Shown here: one piece after another, positions 1-9,457 of the stretch
How the letters are laid out: every line of letters begins with the position of its first letter
Numbering within the stretch: the stretch's first letter is position 1
Assembly: GCA_964468645.1 (NCBI GenBank)
Contig: CAYXUU010000019.1
Location: 1 to 64,000 of the forward strand
Direction of reading: 5' to 3'
DNA: 64,000 nucleotides
Source of the DNA: JAIOZK01 sp964468645
GTDB lineage: Bacteria; Bacteroidota; Bacteroidia; Bacteroidales; JAIOZK01
Notes under the pieces: generated by a model
What the model was told of the DNA's origin: nothing
Databases searched by the model: none
The model's input: only the letters and a program-made list of their open reading frames with translations
Position numbers and translations under genes: made by a program

Positions 1-584
1 AGCATTACCTGTCTTATATCAATACCAACGACTATTCTTATGAAGCCGATAAAGAGATATTTTTATCACTGTTGAAAAAAGATATTTCTGATTCAGAGTC
101 ACTTGAACAGTACTTTGAGGACCGGGATATTCATTGGGCTTCTGATTACTTCATCGCTATATGGCTGGCTATTAAAACCATTAAAATGTATAAACAGGAT
201 TGGAATGAGTATCATCTACTACCTTCCATCCTGAAATCAGAACATGATGGCGATAATGAAGACCGGGATTACATCATAAAACTTTTCAGGAAAACCATCC
301 TTAAAAACAAAGAATGTGAGCAATTGATTGAGGAACGTGCAAAAAACTGGGAACTTGAAAGGATAGCAGCCATGGATAAGCTGATACTGAAAATGGCAAT
401 AACCGAACTGATTGAATTTCCATCTATTCCGGTTAAGGTGACCCTGAATGAGTATATCGACCTCGCCAAGGTATTCAGCACAGGCAAAAGCAGGATTTTT
501 ATTAATGGTATCCTTGATAAATTGATCATTGATCTTCAAAAAGAGGGAAAGATCAAAAAGTCAGGAAGAGGCCTGATGACATAA
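1..584 (+). CDS. nusB: Transcription antitermination factor NusB, 5' end cut by window
   Basis: NusB binds the boxA element of rRNA leaders together with NusE (ribosomal protein S10) and supports antitermination. The frame is open from base 3 with no stop, so the start lies upstream of the window and only the last 193 or so residues are present. The C-terminal part carries the family signature: acidic and helical 'AAMDKLILKMAITEL', then 'VTLNEYIDLAKVFSTGKSRIFINGILDKL', which matches the NusB helix of neutralised Lys-Ser and Asn-Gly-Leu-Asp. The protein is longer than the approximately 140-residue E. coli protein, as is usual for Bacteroidota NusB, which have an extended N-terminal part. It is followed 60 bases later by a secreted hydrolase gene with no evident functional link. 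The TTG at 72 is internal and not a start. Confidence 0.88.
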   Translation, partial: HYLSYINTNDYSYEADKEIFLSLLKKDISDSESLEQYFEDRDIHWASDYFIAIWLAIKTIKMYKQDWNEYHLLPSILKSEHDGDNEDRDYIIKLFRKTILKNKECEQLIEERAKNWELERIAAMDKLILKMAITELIEFPSIPVKVTLNEYIDLAKVFSTGKSRIFINGILDKLIIDLQKEGKIKKSGRGLMT

Positions 585-644
585 ACTGTCCCTGACATTA
601 TTCCTTTTAATTGTATTTTTACCCTATCAAAATCCCCTGGATCT

Positions 645-3098
645 ATGAAGAAGACACTTCATTTATTTGCCATACTAATTCTCGGAAGCTTACTATTTCA
701 GAATGTCGTTAATGCTCAACCAGTTATTGATTCCACATGGATTAACGAGGATACTATTCCAATCTACGGAAAATTTGAAATCTCGTTGATCATAAATACA
801 GGAGTGAGCAATGTTTATGATTATGAGAAATTTTCGCTGCAGGCGTTTTTTGAATCACCATCGGGTGAAAAGGACACGATTGACGGATTTTATTTCCAGG
901 ATTATATCATGGTTGAACCCAATGTTCTTGTTCCCGACGGTGATCCGTTCTGGAAAATCCGGTTTACACCTTTTGCAACCGGTTTGTGGAAATATGATTT
1001 AAAATGTACCGATACAACCGGGACTGTTACTGTTCAAACTGCTGATTTTGTGTGTGTTTCATCAGAACAGATTTCCTGGTTGAGCTTTGAAGAGAACTAC
1101 CTGATGGATATGAATGATCAGTACGTGTTTCTTGTCGGGGAAAATCTTGCATGGGGAAATGATGAGGGCAGTTTTTACGAGTATGAGGAATGGATAGAAA
1201 ACCTTGATGTGAATGGGGCTAATTACGTTAAAATTATTATGGCCCCCTGGTCTTTTGGATTAGAATGGTTGAACACAGGTACAGGGAATTATCAGAACAG
1301 ATCCGACAGGGCTTTTGCCTTTGACTGGATTATTGAGAAAATTGTTGAAAAGCAGTTTTATTTTACCCTTGCACCATTGATCCATGATGAGTTGAATCTG
1401 GAATCATCAGAGATACATAACTGGTATAATAATCCATATAACATCATTAATGGTGGACCCTGTGTTGAACCTGATGAATTTTTCTCAAACACTGCTGCTG
1501 TGGACCTGTTTAAACGAAAACTCAGGTATATCAATGCACGCTGGGGGTATCTTCCAAACATGGTGGCCTGGGAGATTTTTACAGAAGTTGATTCATATGA
1601 AAATTTTACTGAAGATAAACAGGAGATAAGGGGATGGATCAATGACATGGCTTTGTATATCAGGACTCAACTGGACAGGTTTCACCTGATATCCCCTAGC
1701 TATGCCATATCTCAGAATGATTCGATAATCTGGAATAATAGTGAGATAGACTTTACACAACTTCATCTTTACCATCCTGATCAGGGCGATATGGAACTGG
1801 AAATATTTGCTAGAACCCGCGACTATATTACATCATTTAATAAGCCTGTTATTGTTGGTGAATTTGCCCTGGCCTTGATGGACGAATTACTTGAACTTGA
1901 TCCTGAAGGTATAGCTTTCCATAATACTCTATGGACTTCGGTATTAAGTGGGGCATTCAGTACAGCAATGACCTGGTGGTGGAACAATTATATTGATCCA
2001 CAGAATCTATATCATAATCTTAAGCCCCTCTCAGCATTTATTAAAGAAACGGAGTTTTCCATGTTTGATAAATTGCCTGAAAGTGTGCATTCTGTTTCAG
2101 ATTCTAATCTGAATGTAACAGTCGTACCCAGATTCTTCAGCCTGCTGGAAAAATCGGACGTTGATACATTTTATGTAGAACGCAATGGGTATTTTAGCCC
2201 GGGAAAAACTTACCTGGGGGAAGTCTTGTATGGAACTGATCCTTTCGGTCAAAGTTTGAGAAATCCACCTACTTTTCATGTTAACTATACACAGCCTGGA
2301 GAATTTGTTGTAACTACCGGCGAGATCGTGGTCAATTCCGTCATGAGGGTAAAACTCGATGGGGAAGTGATCTTTGAAGAAGCGGTATCAGCAAATTCTA
2401 CATACAATTTTGAAATCACGACAGGGGAGCATTATCTTTTTGTTGAAAATACTGGCAACACCTTTGGAAGTGCCATTGAAATTGATGAGTATTCTTTCGA
2501 TAACTATGCACCGGTTCTGCGTAGTTTTGCGCTGTCAGGTGAATCTAATGCCATAGGATGGTATCAAAACAGATTATATAACTGGGAATACTTTCTTGAA
2601 CATCAGGAAGAACCGCCACCTGTTAACGGAAAGCTTAGCTTTCATCGGTTTGGAGCTGGTAATTATCATGTTGAATGGTTTAATTGTACAACAGGAGTTG
2701 TCGATTCAACTACACTTGTGACAGTTTCGCAGGGAGATATTCTGGAACTTGACATTGCAGCATTACAGTGGGATGGTTCGTTTAAGATCAAATTAATTGT
2801 TGGTGTTTCAGACCAGCAAATTACCGCTAATCAAACTCCTATTGTTTATCCGAATCCTTTCAGTACATCCGTTACTATTCTTGTTCCTGATGAATTTGGC
2901 GACTCTGGTTCAGTATGTATTTATGATCTGACAGGAAGAAAAATTATTGAAATCAACCTGGGTGATGATGATGAAGGATCCCGTATATTCACCTGGAATG
3001 GGATGGACAACTCCGGTGTTGAAGTAAATCCCGGTTTATACCTTGTCAGGCTTCAATCAATGACATCAAAGAATACATTAAAACTATTAAAGATGTAG
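645..3098 (+). CDS. Secreted DUF5060 glycoside hydrolase with T9SS sorting domain
   Basis: The protein has 817 residues. Residues 1-25 form a signal peptide ending VVNAQ. Residues about 30-135 resemble the DUF5060 beta-sandwich that precedes many (beta/alpha)8 glycosidases (motif FWKIRFTPFATGLWKYDL). A TIM-barrel-like domain follows; the pair of acids expected for a clan GH-A retaining enzyme is visible as W-E-I-F-T-E near residues 309-314 and V-G-E-F near 404-407. Residues from about 733 contain YPNPF and end in NPGLYLVRL...LKLLKM, a type A T9SS C-terminal sorting signal, so the enzyme should be exported through the outer membrane and anchored or released. The substrate cannot be told from sequence; a plant, algal or microbial polysaccharide is likely. 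No SusC/SusD pair is nearby, so this is a lone enzyme and not part of a polysaccharide utilisation locus. Confidence 0.82.
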   Translation: MKKTLHLFAILILGSLLFQNVVNAQPVIDSTWINEDTIPIYGKFEISLIINTGVSNVYDYEKFSLQAFFESPSGEKDTIDGFYFQDYIMVEPNVLVPDGDPFWKIRFTPFATGLWKYDLKCTDTTGTVTVQTADFVCVSSEQISWLSFEENYLMDMNDQYVFLVGENLAWGNDEGSFYEYEEWIENLDVNGANYVKIIMAPWSFGLEWLNTGTGNYQNRSDRAFAFDWIIEKIVEKQFYFTLAPLIHDELNLESSEIHNWYNNPYNIINGGPCVEPDEFFSNTAAVDLFKRKLRYINARWGYLPNMVAWEIFTEVDSYENFTEDKQEIRGWINDMALYIRTQLDRFHLISPSYAISQNDSIIWNNSEIDFTQLHLYHPDQGDMELEIFARTRDYITSFNKPVIVGEFALALMDELLELDPEGIAFHNTLWTSVLSGAFSTAMTWWWNNYIDPQNLYHNLKPLSAFIKETEFSMFDKLPESVHSVSDSNLNVTVVPRFFSLLEKSDVDTFYVERNGYFSPGKTYLGEVLYGTDPFGQSLRNPPTFHVNYTQPGEFVVTTGEIVVNSVMRVKLDGEVIFEEAVSANSTYNFEITTGEHYLFVENTGNTFGSAIEIDEYSFDNYAPVLRSFALSGESNAIGWYQNRLYNWEYFLEHQEEPPPVNGKLSFHRFGAGNYHVEWFNCTTGVVDSTTLVTVSQGDILELDIAALQWDGSFKIKLIVGVSDQQITANQTPIVYPNPFSTSVTILVPDEFGDSGSVCIYDLTGRKIIEINLGDDDEGSRIFTWNGMDNSGVEVNPGLYLVRLQSMTSKNTLKLLKM

Positions 3099-3154
3099 GC
3101 ATAAATGTTGCCTTTTAATGATATGTTGATATTTATTTATATAGCATTTTTTTA

Positions 3155-3162
3155 TAATTTTG
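3155..3162 (+). promoter_or_regulatory. Bacteroidota -7 promoter element upstream of aconitase
   Basis: TAATTTTG matches the TAnnTTTG -7 consensus. The position 19 bases upstream reads TTTA (3132-3135), one mismatch from the -33 TTTG. The element lies 58 bases before the aconitase ATG at 3220. This is a motif match only. Confidence 0.5.
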
Positions 3163-3219
3163 TCCTGCAGATTAAATCTGAATTAACTGAATATTAACAC
3201 CTAAATCCATTTCGAAAGT

Positions 3220-5484
3220 ATGTTGTTTGATCTTGATATGATTAAAGCCTTGTATGCTGAGTTACCAGCCCGTATCGGTAAAGCAAAAGCCCTGGTTGGT
3301 AAGCCTTTAACACTGGCTGAAAAAATATTATATGCACATCTTGATACTGATAATCCATTACAGCCATATGAGCGGGGACGCTCTTATGTAGATTTTCGAC
3401 CTGACCGCGTGGCGATGCAGGATGCCACTGCCCAGATGGCTTTGTTACAGTTTATGCAGGCAGGAAGGGAAAAAGTTGCTGTGCCATCAACGGTACACTG
3501 TGATCATCTGATCCAGGCCAAAGCAGGTGCGAAAGCAGATCTTGAAGTCGCTAATAAATACAATAAGGAAGTGTATGATTTTCTGGCTTCTGTTTCGAAC
3601 AAATATGGGATTGGTTTCTGGAAACCGGGTGCAGGAATTATACACCAGGTAATCCTTGAGAATTATGCATTTCCGGGAGGGATGATGATAGGTACAGACT
3701 CGCATACAGTTAATGCCGGAGGTTTGGGAATGATTGCCATTGGGATTGGTGGCGCTGATGCCGTTGATGTAATGGCCGGAATGCCCTGGGAACTTAAATT
3801 CCCAAGTCTAATTGGGGTAAAACTTACCGGTCAATTGAACGGCTGGGCTTCACCCAAGGATGTAATCCTGAAAGTGGCAGGTATTTTAACCGTTAAGGGC
3901 GGAACCGGATGCATCGTTGAATATTTTGGTGAAGGAGCAAGATCAATATCATGTACCGGAAAAGGTACCATATGTAATATGGGAGCCGAAATAGGTGCCA
4001 CTACATCACTTTTTGGTTATGATGAAAAAATGGCTGAATATTTACGGATAACAGGAAGGGAAGAAGTTGCTGTCGCAGCTGATAAAGTTGCTGGCCATCT
4101 TACCGGTGATGCGGAAGTTTATAAGGATCCCACGCGATATTTTGATGAGGTAATAGAAATTAACCTCAACGAACTGGAGCCACATATTAACGGGCCATAT
4201 ACACCTGATCTTGCCACACCATTATCTGAATTTGCCGGGGCAGTAAAATCAAATGATTGGCCTGCTAAACTTGAGGTCGGATTAATTGGTTCATGTACCA
4301 ATTCTTCTTACGAGGATATTACACGAGCTGCATCACTGGCAAAGCAAGCCCTTGATAAGGATCTGGAGGTTAAATCTGAATATACAGTAACTCCCGGGTC
4401 AGAGCTAGTTCGTTTTACGGTTGACAGGGATGGTTACCTGAATGTGTTTGAAAAGATCGGTGGTGTGGTTCTTGCCAATGCCTGTGGGCCGTGTATCGGA
4501 CAGTGGGCAAGGCATAATGCTGATAAGCAGGAAAAGAATTCGATCATGACCTCCTTTAACAGGAATTTTGCAAAACGTAATGATGGTAATCCAAATACAT
4601 TTGGTTTTGTTGCATCTCCTGAGATCGTAACAGCATTTTCTATTGCAGGTGATCTTACCTTCAATCCAATGACCGATTTCCTGATCAATAAAAATGGCGA
4701 AAAAGTAAAACTTGACGAACCTGCTGGTGAAGAATTTCCGCCCAGGGGCTTTGATGTTGAAGATCCGGGTTTCTTAGCACCCGCGAAAGATGGAAAAGAG
4801 GTTCGTGTTATTATTGATCACCAATCAGAAAGGCTACAGGAGCTTACCCCTTTTCCAGCGTGGGATCCGAATGATTTTACAGGATTGAAATTACTAATCA
4901 AGGCAAAGGGAAAATGCACCACAGACCATATCTCAATGGCAGGACCATGGCTTAAGTACCGCGGCCATCTTGATAATATCTCAAACAACTTACTTATAGG
5001 TGCCGTGAATTATTTTAATGAGGAGACCAACCTTGTTAAAAATCCGGTAACAGGTGAATATGATACAGTACCTGATACAGCAAGAACATACAAACGACTT
5101 GGTATTGGTTCGGTGATTGTTGGAGATGAAAACTATGGTGAGGGATCATCACGTGAACATGCAGCCATGGAACCAAGACACCTGGGGGTTAAAGCCGTGA
5201 TCGTCCGCTCTTTTGCAAGAATACATGAAACAAATCTTAAGAAACAGGGAATACTTGCATTAACTTTTGCTGATCCGACGGATTATGATAAATTTAGAGA
5301 GGATGATAACATAGATATTACTGGACTCGATGAGTTTGCACCCGATAAATCCTTAAAAATAATCCTGCATCATCAGGATGGCACTATAGATGAGTTTTCT
5401 GTGAACCATTCCTATAACAGTAATCAAATTGAATGGTTTAAGGCTGGAAGTGCTTTAAATCTGATCAAAAACCAAAACCAATAG
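3220..5484 (+). CDS. acn: Aconitate hydratase (mitochondrial-type)
   Basis: Aconitase isomerises citrate to isocitrate in the cytoplasm using a [4Fe-4S] cluster. The 754 residues carry the expected motifs in order: IGTDSHT near 158, the first cluster cysteine in GSCTNSS near 357, the other two in ACGPCIGQW near 421-424, and the swivel-domain active-site segment GDENYGEGSSREHAA near 635. The length and the ERG...DRVAMQDATAQMA start are those of the mitochondrial-type aconitase found in Bacteroidota, shorter than AcnA (about 890) and distinct in order from AcnB. No citrate synthase or isocitrate dehydrogenase gene is adjacent. The DUF2807 lipoprotein gene starts 4 bases after the stop, so the two are probably co-transcribed. 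The ATG at 3220 starts MLFDLDMIKALY, with no better alternative upstream. Confidence 0.95.
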   Translation: MLFDLDMIKALYAELPARIGKAKALVGKPLTLAEKILYAHLDTDNPLQPYERGRSYVDFRPDRVAMQDATAQMALLQFMQAGREKVAVPSTVHCDHLIQAKAGAKADLEVANKYNKEVYDFLASVSNKYGIGFWKPGAGIIHQVILENYAFPGGMMIGTDSHTVNAGGLGMIAIGIGGADAVDVMAGMPWELKFPSLIGVKLTGQLNGWASPKDVILKVAGILTVKGGTGCIVEYFGEGARSISCTGKGTICNMGAEIGATTSLFGYDEKMAEYLRITGREEVAVAADKVAGHLTGDAEVYKDPTRYFDEVIEINLNELEPHINGPYTPDLATPLSEFAGAVKSNDWPAKLEVGLIGSCTNSSYEDITRAASLAKQALDKDLEVKSEYTVTPGSELVRFTVDRDGYLNVFEKIGGVVLANACGPCIGQWARHNADKQEKNSIMTSFNRNFAKRNDGNPNTFGFVASPEIVTAFSIAGDLTFNPMTDFLINKNGEKVKLDEPAGEEFPPRGFDVEDPGFLAPAKDGKEVRVIIDHQSERLQELTPFPAWDPNDFTGLKLLIKAKGKCTTDHISMAGPWLKYRGHLDNISNNLLIGAVNYFNEETNLVKNPVTGEYDTVPDTARTYKRLGIGSVIVGDENYGEGSSREHAAMEPRHLGVKAVIVRSFARIHETNLKKQGILALTFADPTDYDKFREDDNIDITGLDEFAPDKSLKIILHHQDGTIDEFSVNHSYNSNQIEWFKAGSALNLIKNQNQ

Positions 5485-5488
5485 GACA

Positions 5489-6205
5489 ATGAAAAAGTTT
5501 TATTTCGTGATTTTATTTTCAGGATTATCAGGTTTACTGATGCTCCTCACTTCCTGTGATTGCATAAATGGCACAGGCCCTGTCGTCAAAACATCAAGGG
5601 ATGTGGAGGTTTTTAAAAATATTGTACTTGAGATGAATGCAGATGTGTTTCTAACACTTGATTCTGTTATCAAGGTTGTTGTAGAAGCTCAGGGGAATTT
5701 ACAGGATCATATCACTACTAGGTCAAATGGCAGAAGCCTGTACATTGATTTCAAGGAATTTTGTTACAAAACTTCTGAACCGGTGCGTATTTATATTTCA
5801 CTACCGGAATTATCCGGTATTGAGGTGGACGGATCGGGAAGTGTTGCAGGGAAAGGCACATTCAGTACATCTATTATTGACCTCGATATTAGTGGTTCAG
5901 GTAATATTGATGTTGATATCGTTGCCGATAAGGTCAAAGCTGATATTAATGGTTCAGGTAATATTTACCTTGATGGAACATCAAAAAAGTTCAAGGCCGA
6001 CATTAATGGCTCCGGGGAGATAAGAGCCTCAAAACATAACACCTACAAAGCTTATATTGATATCGGTGGATCAGGTTCGTGCGAACTGTTTGTGCAGGAT
6101 TACCTCGATGCTTCAATTTCCGGAAGTGGGGATATCATTTACAAAGGCAATCCCGAGATCAAATCACACATCTCAGGTTCAGGTTCTTTAAGGAAAAGTA
6201 ATTGA
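5489..6205 (+). CDS. DUF2807 (GIN-domain) lipoprotein, putative adhesin-like
   Basis: The 238-residue protein has a lipoprotein signal peptide with lipobox LLTSC, making Cys23 the acylated residue. The rest is a DUF2807 'head GIN' beta-helix-like domain built on repeated short strands with the turn motif GSG: DGSGSV, ISGSGNI, INGSGNI, INGSGEI, IGGSGSC, ISGSGDI and ISGSGSL. The regular spacing predicts a right-handed stacked beta structure. Function of the family is not established; it is often called a putative auto-transporter adhesin head, but no autotransporter part is present here. It starts 4 bases after the aconitase stop and probably belongs to the same transcript. It converges with the sensor kinase gene, leaving an 11-base gap. 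Confidence 0.85.
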   Translation: MKKFYFVILFSGLSGLLMLLTSCDCINGTGPVVKTSRDVEVFKNIVLEMNADVFLTLDSVIKVVVEAQGNLQDHITTRSNGRSLYIDFKEFCYKTSEPVRIYISLPELSGIEVDGSGSVAGKGTFSTSIIDLDISGSGNIDVDIVADKVKADINGSGNIYLDGTSKKFKADINGSGEIRASKHNTYKAYIDIGGSGSCELFVQDYLDASISGSGDIIYKGNPEIKSHISGSGSLRKSN

Positions 6206-6216
6206 TCAGAATAACA

Positions 6217-9200
6217 CTATTTTTTCTTCTTCTGCTTTTTGATTCCTTTAAGTATTGATAAAACACTGTCGAGTTTTCGATTACTGATGGGTTTTGGAAT
6301 AAACTCATTCATTCCAACGTCGAAGAATTTATGCTTGTCTTCATCAAAAGCATATGCTGTTACTGCAACTATTGGAATATCTGGATCGAATCCATCATCA
6401 CGGCTTCCCCTTATCCGTTTTGTTGCATCTATACCATTCATCCCGGGCATCTGTATATCCATAAAAATAGCATCAAAGGTGTCCTCTTTCAGCTTTTCAA
6501 TAGTTTCCCTCCCATCTTCTGCCAGGGTGCATTTGTGTCCCCTGTTCTTTAGTAATTTTACGATAAGTTTTTGATTCAGATCGTTATCTTCGGCAATTAA
6601 CAGATTTAGGGATTCATCTATTGTTTCGGAAGTTTCTTCAGTTACAGTGTCTTTGGGGGATTCTTCTTTCTTGATAGTTTCCACAGATGTGTCATATGGT
6701 AATTCAAAAAAGAAGATAGTACCAGATCCCTCCTCACTTTCAAGCCATATCCTGCCACCCATCAATTCAACCAATTTCTGTGTTATGGATAAACCCAGTC
6801 CGGTGCCACCATATTTACGGGTAGTTTCAATATGAGCCTGCGAAAATGGCTGGAAGATCGATTTGTGCTTGGCACTGGCAATGCCTATACCGGTATCCTC
6901 TACGGAAAAGAGCAGCGATGTTTCAAGGTCAGTAAGTTTAATTGGTTTCTCATTCAATTTTACCCTGAGGATACACCCTCCCTCATCTGTAAATTTCAGG
7001 GCATTACCAAGAAGATTGTACAGGATCTGCTTAAAATGCAAAGCATCGCCGTTTATAGTCCCTGCAATATGCTGATCAATAAAGTAACCCAGTTGTATTT
7101 CCTTCTTATTTGCCGTTGGCAGTAATGATTGAATAACTTCAGTAACAGGTTTTGTTAAAACAAATGGTTTATGCTCCAGTTGTACTTTTCCTGCTTCTAT
7201 TTTGGATAAATTCAGTATGTCGTTAATAATATCAAGCAGATGATGGGAGGAAGTTTTAATTATATCCATATACTCATATTGCTCTTCATCCAGATTGGTT
7301 TCAAAGGTGAGATCTGTCATACCAATGATATTATTCATTGGTGTCCGTATTTCGTGGCTCATACTTGCAAGAAATTCACTCTTGGCCCGGTTCGCCCGTT
7401 CAGCAATTCGTTTGGCAGACAAAAGATGTCTTTCAAGATTTTTTCTGTCGGTGATATCTCTCGACACCCAAACTACAAGACGTTTGTTGTTTTTTCTGAT
7501 TTTTAAGTTGCTTGTAATACCCTCGAACCATTTAACACCGGAAGGAGTTAGATACTCATATTCATATTTATTTGATTTGCCTGTTTCAAGCGTATTATGT
7601 ATAGTATTGAGGATCTCACCAGCAATATCATTGGGCATGAGATCCGTTACTTTCTTTCCAACAAGCTCTTCGGTCGATCCCTCAAGAAAATCATTATTGC
7701 TTGTAAATATTTTGATAATATTCCCCTGCTCATCAAAAAGAAAACCATCATCAGGCATAGAATGCGTATAAGCATTCAGCAGCTCTTCACTTTGTTCGAG
7801 GGCTTCATGCATGCGTTTACTTTCTGTGATGTCAATAACCATTCCCGACATTCTAAGAGGTTTTCCCTGGTCATCCCTTTCCACAACGCGGCCCTTATCA
7901 AGTATCCATCTTAAATCCCCATCGCTGGATTTGATCCGGTATTCGGTATTATACCATTCTGTTTCCCCGTTCAGGTGTTTGTTGATTGTTTCTTTTGCAT
8001 GGTCAATATCTTCATCGATGATGATGTTTTCCCAGAGGTAATCGGGGGGTATATTTGTTTTACCCTGCAAGCCAAAAATTTCTTTGAAATGCTCTGAAAG
8101 ATAAATCTCATTGGCTTTGAAGTTTCTGTCCCATGTACCCTCCTTGGCTGACTCAATAGCAAGCCTTAACCTTTCTTCACTTTGCTCAAGTTTTTTCTGT
8201 GCTTTAAAAAGGTCAGTGACCTCCAGCGAAATGCCACCAATAAGCGGACTTTTACCACTTCGTGGTACCGGAAATTTCAAAACCCTGAAAAAGGAAATAT
8301 CATTGGCCTCATTAACAGTTTCTTTGATGTATTCAACCGGACCTTTTTGCAGGGTCAGACGGTCGAATTCAATATCTCTCTTGTTCTCTGTTTTATGAAT
8401 GTTAGCGACCTTTGATGGATCATTGAGTTTTTCAATACCCAGTTTTTTTGAGAAATAATAGTTGCTGTACAGATACTCTGATTTTTCATTTTTAATAAAA
8501 ACAGATCCGGGCAGGTAATCCATGAATGTTGTAAAAAGTAGCCTCGATTCCTTTAATGCTTCTTCAACCTGTTTCCGTCGTGTAATATCCCGGCACATAA
8601 TCAGTAGTTCACCAGGTTCATTTTTGTTATTATGGTTTAGTTGAATTCTTTCCTGTACCCAGAGTATCGAACCATCTTTTTTGATTTTTCTGAATTCAAT
8701 TTCGGAATTACTTACCTTGTTATTGAAAATGTCCTCAACCTGTTTCTTAATCTCTGAACGATCATCAGGATGGACAATTTTCCAAACAGAATCGTTGATT
8801 AGTTCTTCTTTTTCATATCCAAGACAATCTACCCCGAAATTGTTTACATTTAATACCCTGCCATCTTTGTTAATAATGAAGTACATGTCGGGAGCATTCT
8901 CAAAGATGTTGTAATAACGCTGTTCGCTTTCTTTGAGCCGTGTCGAGATTTCAAAACTGGCAAAAGCCATTTCAAGTATGGCTTTTAACTCTCTTTCCTG
9001 TACAGGCTTAACGACATAAGCGGCTGGATTTAATTGCTTTACACGCTGCAATAAATCATCTTCAGTATGGGCTGTAAGAAAGATAATTGGTATTTCATTG
9101 GTCTTATTTATGATTTCAGCAGTTTCGATGCCATCAATTTTCCCTTTCAGATATATGTCCATTAAAATTAAGTCAGGTGGTTGCTTTTCAATACTTTCAA

Positions 9201-9324
9201 TGGCAGCTTTCCCGGTATGAACGTAAGAAGTTTTATAGTTTAAGTTTGATAGTTTTGTCTGTATGTCTAATGCAGTGATCTGCTCATCTTCAACAATGAG
9301 TATATATTTTGGTGTAATAGCCAT
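6217..9324 (-). CDS. Hybrid sensor histidine kinase, REC-PAS(x4)-HisKA-HATPase-REC
   Basis: About 1035 residues. In order: an N-terminal receiver (ILIVEDEQ; phospho-acceptor in LILMDIY), four PAS domains at roughly 135-255, 262-370, 385-505 and 512-630, three of which end in the DIT(R/E/D) PAC signature, a dimerisation and phospho-acceptor domain with FLASMSHEIRTPMN near 655, an HATPase with the N box NLLGNALKFTDEGG, G1 box VEDTGIGI and G2 box KYGGTGLGLSI, and a C-terminal receiver (LLIAEDN, IFMDIQMPG, VAVTAY). There is no membrane segment, so it is a cytoplasmic sensor. The N-terminal receiver suggests it sits downstream of another kinase. I chose the ATG at 9324 (MAITPKYILIVEDEQ) because the receiver begins there; an ATG 14 codons upstream exists. 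No dedicated DNA-binding output is adjacent. Confidence 0.9.
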   Translation of the reverse strand: MAITPKYILIVEDEQITALDIQTKLSNLNYKTSYVHTGKAAIESIEKQPPDLILMDIYLKGKIDGIETAEIINKTNEIPIIFLTAHTEDDLLQRVKQLNPAAYVVKPVQERELKAILEMAFASFEISTRLKESEQRYYNIFENAPDMYFIINKDGRVLNVNNFGVDCLGYEKEELINDSVWKIVHPDDRSEIKKQVEDIFNNKVSNSEIEFRKIKKDGSILWVQERIQLNHNNKNEPGELLIMCRDITRRKQVEEALKESRLLFTTFMDYLPGSVFIKNEKSEYLYSNYYFSKKLGIEKLNDPSKVANIHKTENKRDIEFDRLTLQKGPVEYIKETVNEANDISFFRVLKFPVPRSGKSPLIGGISLEVTDLFKAQKKLEQSEERLRLAIESAKEGTWDRNFKANEIYLSEHFKEIFGLQGKTNIPPDYLWENIIIDEDIDHAKETINKHLNGETEWYNTEYRIKSSDGDLRWILDKGRVVERDDQGKPLRMSGMVIDITESKRMHEALEQSEELLNAYTHSMPDDGFLFDEQGNIIKIFTSNNDFLEGSTEELVGKKVTDLMPNDIAGEILNTIHNTLETGKSNKYEYEYLTPSGVKWFEGITSNLKIRKNNKRLVVWVSRDITDRKNLERHLLSAKRIAERANRAKSEFLASMSHEIRTPMNNIIGMTDLTFETNLDEEQYEYMDIIKTSSHHLLDIINDILNLSKIEAGKVQLEHKPFVLTKPVTEVIQSLLPTANKKEIQLGYFIDQHIAGTINGDALHFKQILYNLLGNALKFTDEGGCILRVKLNEKPIKLTDLETSLLFSVEDTGIGIASAKHKSIFQPFSQAHIETTRKYGGTGLGLSITQKLVELMGGRIWLESEEGSGTIFFFELPYDTSVETIKKEESPKDTVTEETSETIDESLNLLIAEDNDLNQKLIVKLLKNRGHKCTLAEDGRETIEKLKEDTFDAIFMDIQMPGMNGIDATKRIRGSRDDGFDPDIPIVAVTAYAFDEDKHKFFDVGMNEFIPKPISNRKLDSVLSILKGIKKQKKKK

Positions 9325-9457
9325 CCCTATGATGTTTACAAATGAAATTGATGTAAAGTTAAACACTATTTGCGAAACAATAATAATTTCAGATTATATC
9401 ATAATTTGCATTTTTGTTCGTTAGTAATTATCATTGCAAGAATTCTTAATTAAAACA

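Noticed and set aside
7295..7771. 158-residue ORF on the plus strand
   Set aside because: It is antisense to the sensor kinase and shows no domain.
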